A stretch of DNA of 48,708 nt from Alistipes excrementigallinarum (GTDB lineage: Bacteria; Bacteroidota; Bacteroidia; Bacteroidales; Rikenellaceae). The position numbers were made by a program, and so were the translations under genes. Location of the stretch: the NCBI GenBank assembly GCA_019112825.1, contig DXIP01000002.1, positions 1 to 48,708 on the forward strand, written 5' to 3'. The notes under the pieces were generated by a model. The model did not search any database and had not been told where the DNA came from. It saw only the letters and a program-made list of their open reading frames with translations. Shown piece by piece: positions 8,741 to 21,181 of this stretch. Position 1 is the first letter of the stretch, and every line of letters begins with the position of its first letter.

Positions 8741-8881
8741 AGCTTTTTCACAATAAAAAGATGTATGGCCCGCGTGGCGGGGCGCATCGCACCCCGTGCC
8801 GTCACCAACCGACCGGCTGCCGGGCCGCTGCCGGAAGCCGAAAAGCCGAGAAAAAAGAGCCGGAATATGCGCGCTTTTTCG

Positions 8882-8889
8882 TACCTTTG
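8882..8889 (+). promoter_or_regulatory. -7 box of the cyclase-metH-metF operon
   Basis: TACCTTTG matches TAnnTTTG, 56 nt before the start codon at 8946. No TTTG is found at the expected -33 position. It is back to back with the tig promoter, about 140 nt away. Confidence 0.5.
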
Positions 8890-8945
8890 TGCACAATTTA
8901 CCCCGGCTCCGCGTCGGGGCTGTAACGAGACAAAACCGACACACG

Positions 8946-9737
8946 ATGAAAGCAATAGCCGAACTTCTGCTCGCAGCGGCGCTCCTGGGCGGCTGCGGAG
9001 GCCGCACGCGCAGCGCGCAGCAGGTCGAGACGCCCCCCGAGCCGAAGCACTACACCTACACGGTCCGCAACACCTACCCCCACTCGACCCAAAGCTACAC
9101 GCAGGGGCTGCAGTTCGCCGACGGCGAATTGTGGGAGGGGACCGGCCAGCTCGGGCAGTCGCTGCTGCGCCGCACGGAGCTCGCGACCGACCGCTCGCAG
9201 GTCGTCGCGCGGCTTCCGCGCTCGGAGTTCGGCGAGGGCATCACGCTGCTCGACGGCAAGGTCTACCAGCTCACCTGGCAGTCGAACAAGGCCTACGTCT
9301 GGGATGCCTCCACGGGCGCCAAGCTGCGCGAGTACCGCTACCCGGGCGAGGGGTGGGGGCTCACCACCGACGGGAAGATGCTCTACATGAGCGACGGCTC
9401 GGAGTACATCCACACGGTTGACCCGGAGAGTTTCAAGCGGCTCAAGAGCACGGCCGTGACCCTCGCGGGAGCCCCCGTCGGGATGCTCAACGAGCTGGAG
9501 TGGATTGACGGCCGCATCTGGGCCAACGTCTACGTGACGGACCAGATTGTCATCATCAACCCCGCAACGGGGGTTGTCGAGGGGGTCGTCGACCTCACGG
9601 GGCTGCTTCCGGAGGAGGAGGTGGGGCCCGAGACCGACGTACTGAACGGCATCGCCTACGACCAGGCGGGCGGACGCATCTTCGTCACGGGCAAGAACTG
9701 GGACAAAATCTTCGAAATAGAGATTCACGAACGGTAA
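8946..9737 (+). CDS. Glutaminyl-peptide cyclotransferase-like lipoprotein
   Basis: This protein belongs to the plant/bacterial type of glutaminyl cyclase, a five-bladed beta-propeller that turns N-terminal glutamine into pyroglutamate. It has 263 residues. A lipoprotein signal is visible (hydrophobic core, then LLGGC with the lipidated Cys near residue 18), so it should sit in the periplasm or outer membrane. Family hallmarks include YPHSTQSYTQGLQF near residue 42, the repeated blade pattern, NELEWIDGRIWANVY and the closing ILTGKNW-like VTGKNWDKIFEI. The ATG at 8946 is chosen for the signal peptide; longer frames upstream run through the promoter. The stop is only 1 nt before metH, so the two are translationally adjacent although no functional link is known. 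Confidence 0.88.
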   Translation: MKAIAELLLAAALLGGCGGRTRSAQQVETPPEPKHYTYTVRNTYPHSTQSYTQGLQFADGELWEGTGQLGQSLLRRTELATDRSQVVARLPRSEFGEGITLLDGKVYQLTWQSNKAYVWDASTGAKLREYRYPGEGWGLTTDGKMLYMSDGSEYIHTVDPESFKRLKSTAVTLAGAPVGMLNELEWIDGRIWANVYVTDQIVIINPATGVVEGVVDLTGLLPEEEVGPETDVLNGIAYDQAGGRIFVTGKNWDKIFEIEIHER

Positions 9738-9738
9738 G

Positions 9739-13359
<3,621 letters not shown>

Positions 13360-13397
13360 GCCGCCGGCCGACACGACAAGACAGACAACAAGCAGAA

Positions 13398-14363
13398 ATG
13401 AACGTTACCGACATCATCAACCGGGCGCTCGAAGAGCGGAAGACCCGTTTTGCCTTCGAGCTGCTGCCGCCCCTCAAGGGCGACGGCATGGGGGGCGTCT
13501 TCGGGGCCATCGACCCGCTCATGGAGTTCGACCCGGCCTACATCAACATCACCTTCCACCGCGAGGGCATCAAGCAGACGCAGCGCCCCGACGGCGGCAT
13601 CGAATGGCACGTCGTGCGGCGCCGTCCCGGAACGGTGGGCATCTCGGCCGCCATCGAGAAGCGCTACGGCGTGACGACGGTCCCCCACCTCATCTGCGGC
13701 GGACTCTCGAAGTACGACATCGAGGATGCGCTCATCGACATGGACTTCCTGGGGCTGCACAACGTGCTGGCGCTGCGCGGCGACAAGTCGCAGAACGAGC
13801 GTCACTTCATGCCCCACCCACAGGGCCACGCCCACGCCGTGGACCTCGTCCGCCAGATTGCGGCGATGAACCGCGGCGAGTTCGTCGACGGCGAGGTGGA
13901 GGTCTGCCACCACTCGAAGTTCTCCATCGGCGTGGCGGGCTACCCCGAGACCCATCAGGAGGCCGCCTCGCCCGAGAGCGACATCGCCTTCCTGAAGGCC
14001 AAGGTCGACGCCGGCGCCTCGTACGTCGTCACGCAGCTCTTCTACGACAACGCCCGTTTCTTCGACTTCGTGCAGCGCTGCCGCCAGGCGGGCATCACCG
14101 TGCCGATTATCCCCGGCATCAAGCCCCTGTCGACCGTACGCCACCTCACGCTGCTGCCCCAGACCTTCGGCTGCCACATTCCGTGGGAGCTCGAGCGCGA
14201 GGTGCTCGCCCACCGCGACGATGCGAAGGCCGTGCGGCGCATCGGCACCGAGTGGGCCATCGCCCAGAGCCGCGAGCTGAAGCAGGCGGGCGTCCCCGTG
14301 CTCCACTACTACCCGATGGGCAAGGCCGAGAACATCATCGAGATAGCCCGGACCATCTTCTGA
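13398..14363 (+). CDS. metF: Methylenetetrahydrofolate reductase
   Basis: MetF is a FAD enzyme that reduces 5,10-methylenetetrahydrofolate to 5-methyltetrahydrofolate, the substrate of MetH. The 321-residue protein is a single TIM-barrel domain as in other bacteria. Recognisable parts are the FELLPPLKGDG start near residue 18 (the catalytic Glu lies in the first strand), ITFHREG near residue 52, PHLICGG near residue 97, LALRGDK near residue 120, and VTQLFYDN near residue 210. It follows metH by 38 nt with no promoter or terminator between them. No clear terminator follows; the next 340 nt are repeat-like and carry a promoter for the following gene. Confidence 0.96.
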   Translation: MNVTDIINRALEERKTRFAFELLPPLKGDGMGGVFGAIDPLMEFDPAYINITFHREGIKQTQRPDGGIEWHVVRRRPGTVGISAAIEKRYGVTTVPHLICGGLSKYDIEDALIDMDFLGLHNVLALRGDKSQNERHFMPHPQGHAHAVDLVRQIAAMNRGEFVDGEVEVCHHSKFSIGVAGYPETHQEAASPESDIAFLKAKVDAGASYVVTQLFYDNARFFDFVQRCRQAGITVPIIPGIKPLSTVRHLTLLPQTFGCHIPWELEREVLAHRDDAKAVRRIGTEWAIAQSRELKQAGVPVLHYYPMGKAENIIEIARTIF

Positions 14364-14408
14364 CGACGGGCCGCCGCAGCCGGACGCCCGAAAGGGCCCG
14401 ACCCCACC

Positions 14409-14503
14409 GTCCCGGAGCCCCCGGCAACGCCGCCACCCGAAGACCCCGACCTTGTCGTCCCCGGAGTTCCGGCAGCGCCACCCCAAAGACCTCGGAAACG
14501 CTG
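14409..14503 (+). repeat. Two degenerate ~45-bp direct repeats between metF and the amidohydrolase
   Basis: A C-rich segment starting GTCCCGGAGC at 14409 recurs, with changes and a small gap, starting GTCCCCGGAG at 14457 (offset 48 nt); shared words include CCGGCA-CGCC, ACCC and AAGACC. The 343-nt gap (14364-14706) contains no credible gene; apart from these repeats it holds only the promoter near 14580. Confidence 0.45.
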
Positions 14504-14553
14504 CCCGGAGGCGGTTGCGGCCCCATCCGCCCCGAAAAAAGAGCCGCGGGATG

Positions 14554-14585
14554 TTTCCTTAATTCGGAAACAATCCCTATCTTTA
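14554..14585 (+). promoter_or_regulatory. Possible promoter of the M20 amidohydrolase gene
   Basis: TTTC (14554-14557) and TATCTTTA (14578-14585) are 20 nt apart, each one change from the -33/-7 consensus. The leader to the ATG at 14707 would be about 115 nt. AT content rises sharply at this point. Confidence 0.4.
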
Positions 14586-14706
14586 CGCAACCTTCGGCAC
14601 GGCGGCGGTCGCAACGACCCCCTCTGCGCCGCGGATGCATCTGCGCCGGAGAGGCTCCGCAGCGCACAAACATTTTGTATTTCAAGCCGATTTCAACAAC
14701 AGAGAC

Positions 14707-15807
14707 ATGACCCCCGTCGAATTTCGCCGTCACCTGCATGCGCAACCCGAACTCTCGTTCGAAGAGCGCCAGACCGCCCGCTTCATCTCCGAGGAGCTCA
14801 CGAAGCTGGGCATCGAGCACCGGCCCATCGCCCGTACGGGCGTTCTGGCCCGCATCGAGGGGCACGGCAACCTGCGGCGCGCCGTCGTGCTGCGCGCCGA
14901 TATCGATGCACTGCCCATCGACGAGCAGTGCGACGTGGCGTGGCGTTCGCAGCACCCCGGCGTGATGCACGCCTGCGGCCACGACGTGCACGCCGCCGTA
15001 CTCTTCGGCGTGCTGCAGCAGCTAGCCGCCGCGCCCGACTTCGAAGGTACCCTCTTCGGGCTCTTCCAGCCCGGCGAGGAGTGCAACCCGGGCGGCGCAT
15101 CGCTCGTGCTGGCCGAGAACCCCTTCGAGGGGTATGACGTGCGCGCCTTCATCGGCGAACACGTCGAGGCGCGCCTGCCGGTCGGTACGCTCGGTTTCCG
15201 CGCCGGGAAGTACATGGCCGCCAGCGACGAGCTGCGCTTCACGCTCCACGGCACGGGCGGCCACGGCGCCATGCGGCAGCAGCTCAAGGACCCCGTGGCG
15301 GCGGCCGCCGAGCTGGTGACGCGGCTGCTGGCGCTCAACAGCGAGGAGTGCGTGCTGTCGATTGGCCGCGTCGAGGCCGACGGCGCCACCAACATCGTCC
15401 CCGACAAGGTCTACATGGAGGGGACGCTGCGCACCTTCGACGAGCGCGAGCGCACCATCATCCAGCAGCGGCTGCGCAACATCGCCGCCGACATCGATGC
15501 CCGCCACGGCGTGAGCATCGGGGTCGACATCAACCGCGGCTACCCCTGCGTGGTCAACGACGAGGTGCTCACGCGGCTGGCCGTGCTGGCGGCCAAGCCC
15601 GACTTCCGGGTCGAGATGCTCCCGCTGCGCACCACGGCCGAGGACTTCGGCTTCTACTGCACGAAGTATCCGGCGATTTTCTACCGGCTGGGCGTCGGTC
15701 CCGATGCGGGACGTCCCCATACGGGCACCTTCTGCCCCGACGAACGGGCGATTCCCGCGGGCATCGACTTCATGAAACGTCTCGCCCTGCAAATATTCGA
15801 AAACTGA
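14707..15807 (+). CDS. M20 family amidohydrolase (aminoacylase/hippurate hydrolase type)
   Basis: This is a metal-dependent hydrolase that removes acyl groups from N-acyl amino acids or related amides; the exact substrate cannot be told from sequence. The 366-residue protein has the M20D metal-site motifs: MHACGHDVH near residue 91 (Cys and His ligands), PGEECNPGGA near residue 122 with the catalytic/ligand Glu pair, and a late HTGTFCPDE segment near residue 339 with the last His ligand. The dimerisation insert contains GTGGHGAM near residue 183. No signal peptide is seen, so it is cytoplasmic. The start at 14707 gives the usual LHAQPELSFEE N-terminus. Its stop overlaps the RNase R start by one base (TGATG), so the two genes are translationally coupled. 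Confidence 0.93.
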   Translation: MTPVEFRRHLHAQPELSFEERQTARFISEELTKLGIEHRPIARTGVLARIEGHGNLRRAVVLRADIDALPIDEQCDVAWRSQHPGVMHACGHDVHAAVLFGVLQQLAAAPDFEGTLFGLFQPGEECNPGGASLVLAENPFEGYDVRAFIGEHVEARLPVGTLGFRAGKYMAASDELRFTLHGTGGHGAMRQQLKDPVAAAAELVTRLLALNSEECVLSIGRVEADGATNIVPDKVYMEGTLRTFDERERTIIQQRLRNIAADIDARHGVSIGVDINRGYPCVVNDEVLTRLAVLAAKPDFRVEMLPLRTTAEDFGFYCTKYPAIFYRLGVGPDAGRPHTGTFCPDERAIPAGIDFMKRLALQIFEN

Positions 15808-18056
15808 TGACACGAAAGACGAAAACCCGCTCCGCCAAGGGTGGCGGAAAGCAAGACCGCGAGGCCGTCATTCTGGGCCTCTTCCGGGAGTTTCCCAACA
15901 ATAAGTTCACGCTCAAGCACCTGGCTTCGGTCTCGGGAGGCGCCTCGAAGGAGGGGTGCCGCGAGACGTTCGACATCCTCGAGCGGCTCTTCGACCAGGG
16001 CATCGTCGAGGAGTGCTCGCGCGGCAAGTACCGCCTGACGAACTCCCACCTGCCCCACTACGAAGGCATCGCCGACATGACCTCGAGCGGCTTGCTCTAC
16101 ATCCGCGTCGAGGGGCTCGAGGAGGATATCTTCGTCAACCAGCGCCATGCGGCCAACGCCCTGGACGGCGACCGCGTGGAGGTGGCCGTCCTCCACAAGT
16201 CGCGCGACGGCAAGATGGAGGGCGAGGTGACGCGCATCGTCGAGCGGAGCCGCAAGCCCTATGTCGGCGTTGCGGAGGTGGGGGCCCACCAGATTTTCGT
16301 CAAGCCCGACTCGCGCAAGATGCCCATGGACATCTTCCTGCCCAAGAAGAAGTATCCCCAGGTCAAGGACGGCGAGAAGGTGGTGGTCCGCATCGCCGAA
16401 TGGGCGCTCGGCAGCAAGAGCCCCGTGGGCGAGCTGGTCGACGTGCTGGGCCTTGCGGGCAACAACGACACGGAGATGCACGCCATCCTGGCCGAATACG
16501 ACCTCCCCTACCGCTTCGAGCCCGAAATCGAGGAGGCGGCCCAGGCCATCGACGGCCGCATCACGCAGCAGGAGATTGACCGCCGGCGCGACTTCCGCCG
16601 CGTAACCACCTTCACCGTAGATCCGGCCGACGCCAAGGACTTCGACGACGCGCTCTCAATCCGCCGCATCAGCGACGGCGTATGGGAGGTAGGCGTCCAC
16701 ATCGCCGACGTGACGCACTACGTCCATCCCCACGACACGATTGACACCGAGGCCGAGGAGCGCGGCACGTCGGTCTATCTGGTCGACCGCACCGTTCCGA
16801 TGCTTCCCGAGCGCCTCTCGAACGAGCTCTGCTCGCTGCGGCCCCACGAGGCGAGCCTCTGCTTCTCGGCCGTCTTCACCATCAACGAGAACCTCGAGCT
16901 GCTCGACGAGTGGTTCGGCCGCACGGTCATCTATTCGGACCGCCGCTTCACCTACGCCGAGGCGCAGGAGGTCATCGAGACCGGCAAGGGCGACTATGCC
17001 GAGGAGATTCTGACGCTCAACCGGCTGGCCCAGGCGCTGCGCCGCGAACGCTTCAAGCACGGCGCCATCTCGTTCGACCGCGAGGAGGTGAAGTTCCGCC
17101 TCGACGAGTCGGGCAAGCCGCTGGGGGTCTACATCAAGGAGCAGAAGGAGTCGAACCAGATGATTGAGGAGTTCATGCTGCTGGCCAACCGCCGCGTGGC
17201 CGAGTTCTGCGGCCGCCGCAAGACCGAAAAGGGGCGCCATGTCGAGCGTACGATGGTCTACCGCGTCCACGACACGCCGAGCGAGGAGAAGCTCGACCGC
17301 TTCCGCCAGTTCATCCTCCGCTTCGGCCACATCTTCAAGGCGACCAAGGGGCGCGCCGTGGCCAAAGAGCTCAACAAGCTCTTCGCCCAAATCAAGGGCA
17401 CGACCGAGGAGAACGCCGTGACGACGATGGCCGTCCGCTCGATGGCCAAGGCCTACTACTCGACCGACAACATCGGCCACTACGGCCTCGCCTTCCCCTA
17501 CTACACGCACTTCACCTCGCCCATCCGCCGCTATCCCGACATGATGGTCCACCGGCTGCTGGCCCGCTACCTCGAAGGGGGCCGCTCGGCCGACAAGGAG
17601 ACGCTCGAGAAGCTCTGCGTGCACGCCTCGGAGCGCGAGGTGATAGCCGCCGAGGCCGAACGTGCCTCCATCAAGTACAAGATGGTGGAGTTCATGAAGG
17701 AGCGCATCGGACAAGAGTTCGACGGACACATCTCGGGGCTGACCGAGTGGGGCGTCTATGTCGAACTGGACGAGACGCACATCGAGGGTATGTCCTTCCT
17801 GCGCGACATCCCGGGCGACTACTACGCCTTCGACGAGCAGCGCTACGAGATTGTGGGGCGCTCGACGGGCCGCCGCTTCACGCTGGGCGACGCCGTGCGC
17901 ATCCGCGTCAAGAGCGCCGACCTGCGCAAGCGTCAGCTCGACTTCGAGCTGGTGCTGCCCGACGCGGCACCGAAGACCGCTCCGGGCAGGCCGTCACCTT
18001 CGGACGAGCACCAGGCTCCGGCTTCACACGGACGCCGTCCGCGCCGCAGACACTGA
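15807..18056 (+). CDS. rnr: Ribonuclease R
   Basis: RNase R is a processive 3'-5' exoribonuclease that degrades structured RNA. The 749-residue protein has a lysine/arginine-rich N-terminus, a winged-helix domain (about 20-75), cold-shock domains (about 80-240), the catalytic RNB domain with FTVDPADAKDFDDALSI near residue 270 (the Asp cluster that binds Mg2+), TSPIRRYPDMMVHRLL near residue 570, and a C-terminal S1 domain (EFDGHISGLTEWGVYVEL, about 635-715). A basic tail follows (GRRPRRRH). The ATG is within the TGATG overlap with the amidohydrolase; the in-frame stretch further upstream is the other gene's antiframe. A long GC hairpin follows 75 nt after the stop. Confidence 0.95.
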   Translation: MTRKTKTRSAKGGGKQDREAVILGLFREFPNNKFTLKHLASVSGGASKEGCRETFDILERLFDQGIVEECSRGKYRLTNSHLPHYEGIADMTSSGLLYIRVEGLEEDIFVNQRHAANALDGDRVEVAVLHKSRDGKMEGEVTRIVERSRKPYVGVAEVGAHQIFVKPDSRKMPMDIFLPKKKYPQVKDGEKVVVRIAEWALGSKSPVGELVDVLGLAGNNDTEMHAILAEYDLPYRFEPEIEEAAQAIDGRITQQEIDRRRDFRRVTTFTVDPADAKDFDDALSIRRISDGVWEVGVHIADVTHYVHPHDTIDTEAEERGTSVYLVDRTVPMLPERLSNELCSLRPHEASLCFSAVFTINENLELLDEWFGRTVIYSDRRFTYAEAQEVIETGKGDYAEEILTLNRLAQALRRERFKHGAISFDREEVKFRLDESGKPLGVYIKEQKESNQMIEEFMLLANRRVAEFCGRRKTEKGRHVERTMVYRVHDTPSEEKLDRFRQFILRFGHIFKATKGRAVAKELNKLFAQIKGTTEENAVTTMAVRSMAKAYYSTDNIGHYGLAFPYYTHFTSPIRRYPDMMVHRLLARYLEGGRSADKETLEKLCVHASEREVIAAEAERASIKYKMVEFMKERIGQEFDGHISGLTEWGVYVELDETHIEGMSFLRDIPGDYYAFDEQRYEIVGRSTGRRFTLGDAVRIRVKSADLRKRQLDFELVLPDAAPKTAPGRPSPSDEHQAPASHGRRPRRRH

Positions 18057-18131
18057 GCGCATACCTTAAATTTATAACCATACACCCCGACGGCAAAGCG
18101 GCTCTGCGCCAGGGACCACGGGGTTCGGCAA

Positions 18132-18166
18132 CGGGCGGGAATCCGGCACACACGGATTCCCGCCCG
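18132..18166 (+). terminator. Hairpin after rnr
   Basis: A perfect 14-bp stem (CGGGCGGGAATCCG / CGGATTCCCGCCCG) with a 7-nt loop, followed by CTTTGTCTG. The stem is very stable but the T run is short, so it may act as a weak terminator or a 3'-end barrier to exonucleases. Confidence 0.6.
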
Positions 18167-18214
18167 CTTTGTCTGCACCGCTCCCGCACCGGCCGGGAGT
18201 TCCGACACGGTCGA

Positions 18215-18247
18215 ATTCGAAAGCTATTCGAAAGTTATTCAAAATCA
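18215..18247 (+). repeat. Three tandem 11-bp repeats (ATTCGAAAGYT)
   Basis: ATTCGAAAGCT, ATTCGAAAGTT and a diverged ATTCAAAATCA follow each other without gaps, in an AT-richer zone 350 nt upstream of the lipoprotein gene. The 11-bp period places copies on the same helix face, as operator arrays do; function is unknown. The rest of the gap 18057-18596 holds the rnr hairpin, an AT-rich stretch around 18340-18405 with possible promoter elements that do not fit the consensus well, and no credible gene. Confidence 0.4.
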
Positions 18248-18596
18248 GGGCAACCGTTCCTTACACTCCGCCTGCGCCAATATCCGAAATCGGTCAACAT
18301 ACACAAAAGCGTCCATCGACACGCACTGTATTGAGAAAAAAAGTTTTCAGTCAAAAAAGATAAAATTCGGGATTGCCGTTTTGAAAAAAATTTCGTAATA
18401 TTATTGCGGCCGTGTTGTTTGAAGACCGGGTCGGTCAGGCGTATACCGCCCCGGAGAGAGCCGACGCCCCCTCCCCCGTTTCGCAGGAGCGGGTTTCGTT
18501 TTATAAACCAACCAGCATAGAGTAACCCAACGATAATGGCCGAACGGAGGGGCCATTTAATCCTCCGCAATTGTTTAACCCCCTTAAGTACCTTTT

Positions 18597-20180
18597 ATGA
18601 AAAACCCATTTCTCAAGTTTCTGCTGATGGGCGCCCTGCTCGCAGGCGCAGCAGGATGCTCGGAGGACAACACCTAAGGTGCGGCACCAAGCTTCGCCAT
18701 CACGGTTCCGACGTCCGAAAACTATCAGGTCACCGTGGCTGAATCGGCCAAAGCCGGCGACGAAGTTCCCCTGAGCATTGTTCCGGCCGAAGGCATGGAA
18801 ATCGTTACGGTCCACTATAACGAGGAGCCCTGCACGTTCGTCTCCTCGGATGCCGAGACCAACACCTTCAACTACACCTTCACGATGCCGGCTCACGACG
18901 TATCTCTGGACGTTACCACCGCTACCGAGTACAACGACATCACGCTTGAAGGCGACGATTACGCCTACATCAACATGCTCAACGCCCTGGTAAAGGACGA
19001 CAACGGCGACCCCGTGCTCGACGAGGACGGCAACAAGATGTACCGCGGTTTCTACAATCAGGTCGTACAGTTCACCTATGAGGTCGACCTGGGCTACAAC
19101 TACTCGGTAACCATCGTCGGCAAGCGCACCGGCACCCACTACGAAGACCAGACGATTTTCGAGGACAACGGCTGGGACTTCAACAGCTACTGGACGCTCG
19201 TCATGCCGGCCGAGCCCCTCACCATGACCATCAAATCGAGCGAGAAGAACGACTTCGTAGGCAAGGCACTGGTCGGCAACTACAAGGGCTTCTTCATCAA
19301 CACGACCCAGCTCGGCAAGCTGGAGCGCTACGACGCCACGACGCTCGAGGCCGAGATTAAGTCGAACACCGCATTCTCGGTGAAGACCACCGACGCAAAC
19401 AAGTTCGACTTCCAGGGCATGATTAGCTACGACGAGTCGACCAAGCAGTTCGCATACGACGCAGCATCGTGCGAGTTCTACGGTCTGTCGGGCCGTTACG
19501 ACGATGAGATGACCGTCGCATGGGTAAGCAACCTGCTCGAGGATATGCCGGACAACGTCTGCTTCTACATCATGAGCAAGAACGACCTTTCGAGCTTCAT
19601 CTCGGCCGGCAACGCAGGCGGCAGCAAGTACCTGCTCGAGGTCAAGACGTCGACGGGCACCGCATACTACCTCTTCGAGCGCGAGGGCTACCAGCTCACC
19701 AAGGTTGACATGGAGTTCACCAACGGAGAATCGCTCGGCGACGCTTCGGCAACGGGCTTCGTTATGAAGGAGGGCGAGAAGCTGCTCCAGTACACCTATG
19801 ACGGCAGCACGACGAACCTCATCGAGAAGGGCAAGGAGGCCGGCAGCTACAAGCCTGCAAGCGGCTCGGGTGACGAGCTGGTACTCGACGGCTTCGGCGG
19901 CGGCAAGATTGGCACGAAGGAGGGTACCTACACCATCTCCGACGGCATCGTTACGCTGACCTGCGACGGTCAGGAGACCAAGTACAACATCGACATGAAC
20001 GCCAAGACCTACAGCCCCATCGCCGATGAGGGCGAGTGGAACGGTCCCACCGACTTCTATGTCGAGGGAAGCCAGCTTGCCCACGATGGCGGCAAGGATG
20101 TCAAGGGTTGCATCAAGATATCAATTGACAAGAATGCCATCGGTAACCCTGACAAGGGTAAGGCCTACTTTGTCGCTTAA
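18597..20180 (+). pseudogene. Lipoprotein gene interrupted by an in-frame TAA
   Basis: From ATG 18597 the frame reads a typical lipoprotein signal (MKNPFLKFLLMGALLAGAAGC, lipidated Cys at residue 21), then SEDNT and TAA at 18675-18677. The same frame then continues without another stop for 500 codons to 20180, starting GAAPSFAITVPTSE. The downstream part has protein-like composition (many Asp, Tyr, Thr and Phe) and two similar segments, FTMPAHDVSLDV and LVMPAEPLTMTI, suggesting repeated beta-sandwich modules. No known family is recognised. A GTG at 18735 could start a version without a signal. Either the gene is a young pseudogene or allele, or one base is a sequencing error (TAC or CAA-type codon to TAA). 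Codon use downstream of the stop looks intact. Own terminator at 20370. Confidence 0.7.
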
Positions 20181-20220
20181 TCTGCTTTTATGTTACAAAT
20201 CTACTCTTTTTATGCGTAAC

Positions 20221-20337
20221 TGTCAGATTAAGTCTTGACTAATTCAGGTCAGACAATGTCCCCGAGCCGCATGCTCACCCGGACACTTTTTTTGTCCGAT
20301 AGTATAGAAAATGTCAGAACAAGTCTTGACTATTACA
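20221..20337 (+). repeat. 26-bp direct repeat with internal hairpin
   Basis: The 26 bases from 20221 (TGTCAGATTAAGTCTTGACT and six more) recur with five changes at 20312-20337, sharing TGTCAGA and AAGTCTTGACTA. Between them lies a hairpin CGGACA / TGTCCG (20280-20298) with a 7-nt T-rich loop. All lie just after the lipoprotein stop, before its terminator; possible remnants of an inserted small element or a regulatory 3' region. Confidence 0.5.
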
Positions 20338-20369
20338 AATGAGGCGCAACACCTCATTCAACGAATCAA

Positions 20370-20413
20370 AGAGGAGCGACAATCCTTCATGGATTGCCGC
20401 TCCTCTCTTTTTT
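20370..20413 (+). terminator. Terminator after the lipoprotein gene
   Basis: Stem AGAGGAGCG-a-CAATCC / GGATTG-c-CGCTCCTCT with one internal mismatch and a 5-nt loop, followed by CTTTTTT. A strong intrinsic terminator reading rightward. Confidence 0.88.
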
Positions 20414-20513
20414 GTCTCCGTTGACCACGCGCAGGCCCCACTCCCCGCGGTATATTATCCGGGCGATTAGCCCCTCCTTACGCTCCCGGCGGAGGAGAGC
20501 GAATGCCGGCTCA

Positions 20514-20660
20514 CCTTTCTCTTTCCCTCACTTTTTCCTCACCTTTCTCCCCGACCTTTCTTTCTCACCTCCCCCTTCACCTTTCTCCCTCCTTTTCCTC
20601 TCCTTTCCTCACCTTTCTCCTCCACTTTTCTCTCCTCCACTTTTCTCCCCTCACCTAGCT
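20514..20660. repeat. Pyrimidine tract of ACCTTTCTCC-type units
   Basis: About 145 nt contain almost only C and T on the plus strand, built from variable 12-15 nt units such as ACCTTTCTCCCCG, ACCTTTCTTTCTC, ACCTTTCTCCTCC and ACTTTTCTCCCCTC. No frame encodes a plausible protein. Such strand-asymmetric tracts can form triplex or slipped structures. Confidence 0.8.
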
Positions 20661-20834
20661 CCTCCAACCGGCCGACTTCGGCATCGGCGTCCTGCCCGTT
20701 TCCCGGCAGTGCACCCCGTCCTCAACAGCCCCGCCCCCCACACAGACTCTCGACCAATATGGACTAACACCTCCATGCTGCCGGCTCAACCAGTGCAAGG
20801 CAACGAATAGCATGGTGAGGGGGGGGGCGGAGGA

Positions 20835-21027
20835 GATGGACGGGGAGGATGGGCAAAGGGGATGGACAAAGGAGATGGACGGAGAGGATGGACGGAGAGG
20901 ATGGACAAGAGGGATGGGCAAAGGAGATGGACGAAGGGGATGGGCGAAGGGGATGAGCGAAGGGGATGAGCGGAGGGGATGAGCGGAGGGGATGAGCGGA
21001 GGGGATGGGCGGAGGAGATGGATGCGG
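20835..21027. repeat. 13-bp purine-rich tandem array, about 15 units
   Basis: GAT(G/A)(G/A)-type units begin at 20835, 20848, 20861 and so on to 21017, each exactly 13 nt apart (consensus GATGGRCRRAGGR; the last regular ones are GATGAGCGGAGGG). Thirteen is not a multiple of three, so the array shifts frame each unit and is not coding; the proline-rich frames on the minus strand are by-products. It mirrors the pyrimidine tract 170 nt to the left in base polarity. Confidence 0.92.
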
Positions 21028-21181
21028 CGGGCCCCAAACCAAGGGAGACAGGCGACGCTGAGGCGGGAATCCTAAGAATGGACAGTGCAGCGGCGAACAG
21101 AGGTCAAGAGAGTCAGGAGGCAGGAACAAAAGCCGACGAACGGCTGGGTCAAGAAGCGGCAGACGGGAGACAGGGCCGGAA

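Noticed and set aside
18675..18677. Programmed stop-codon read-through or selenocysteine
   Set aside because: The stop is TAA, not TGA, and no recoding structure is visible; a mutation or sequence error is simpler.
20835..21027. CRISPR array
   Set aside because: Units are contiguous 13-mers without spacers and no cas gene is near.
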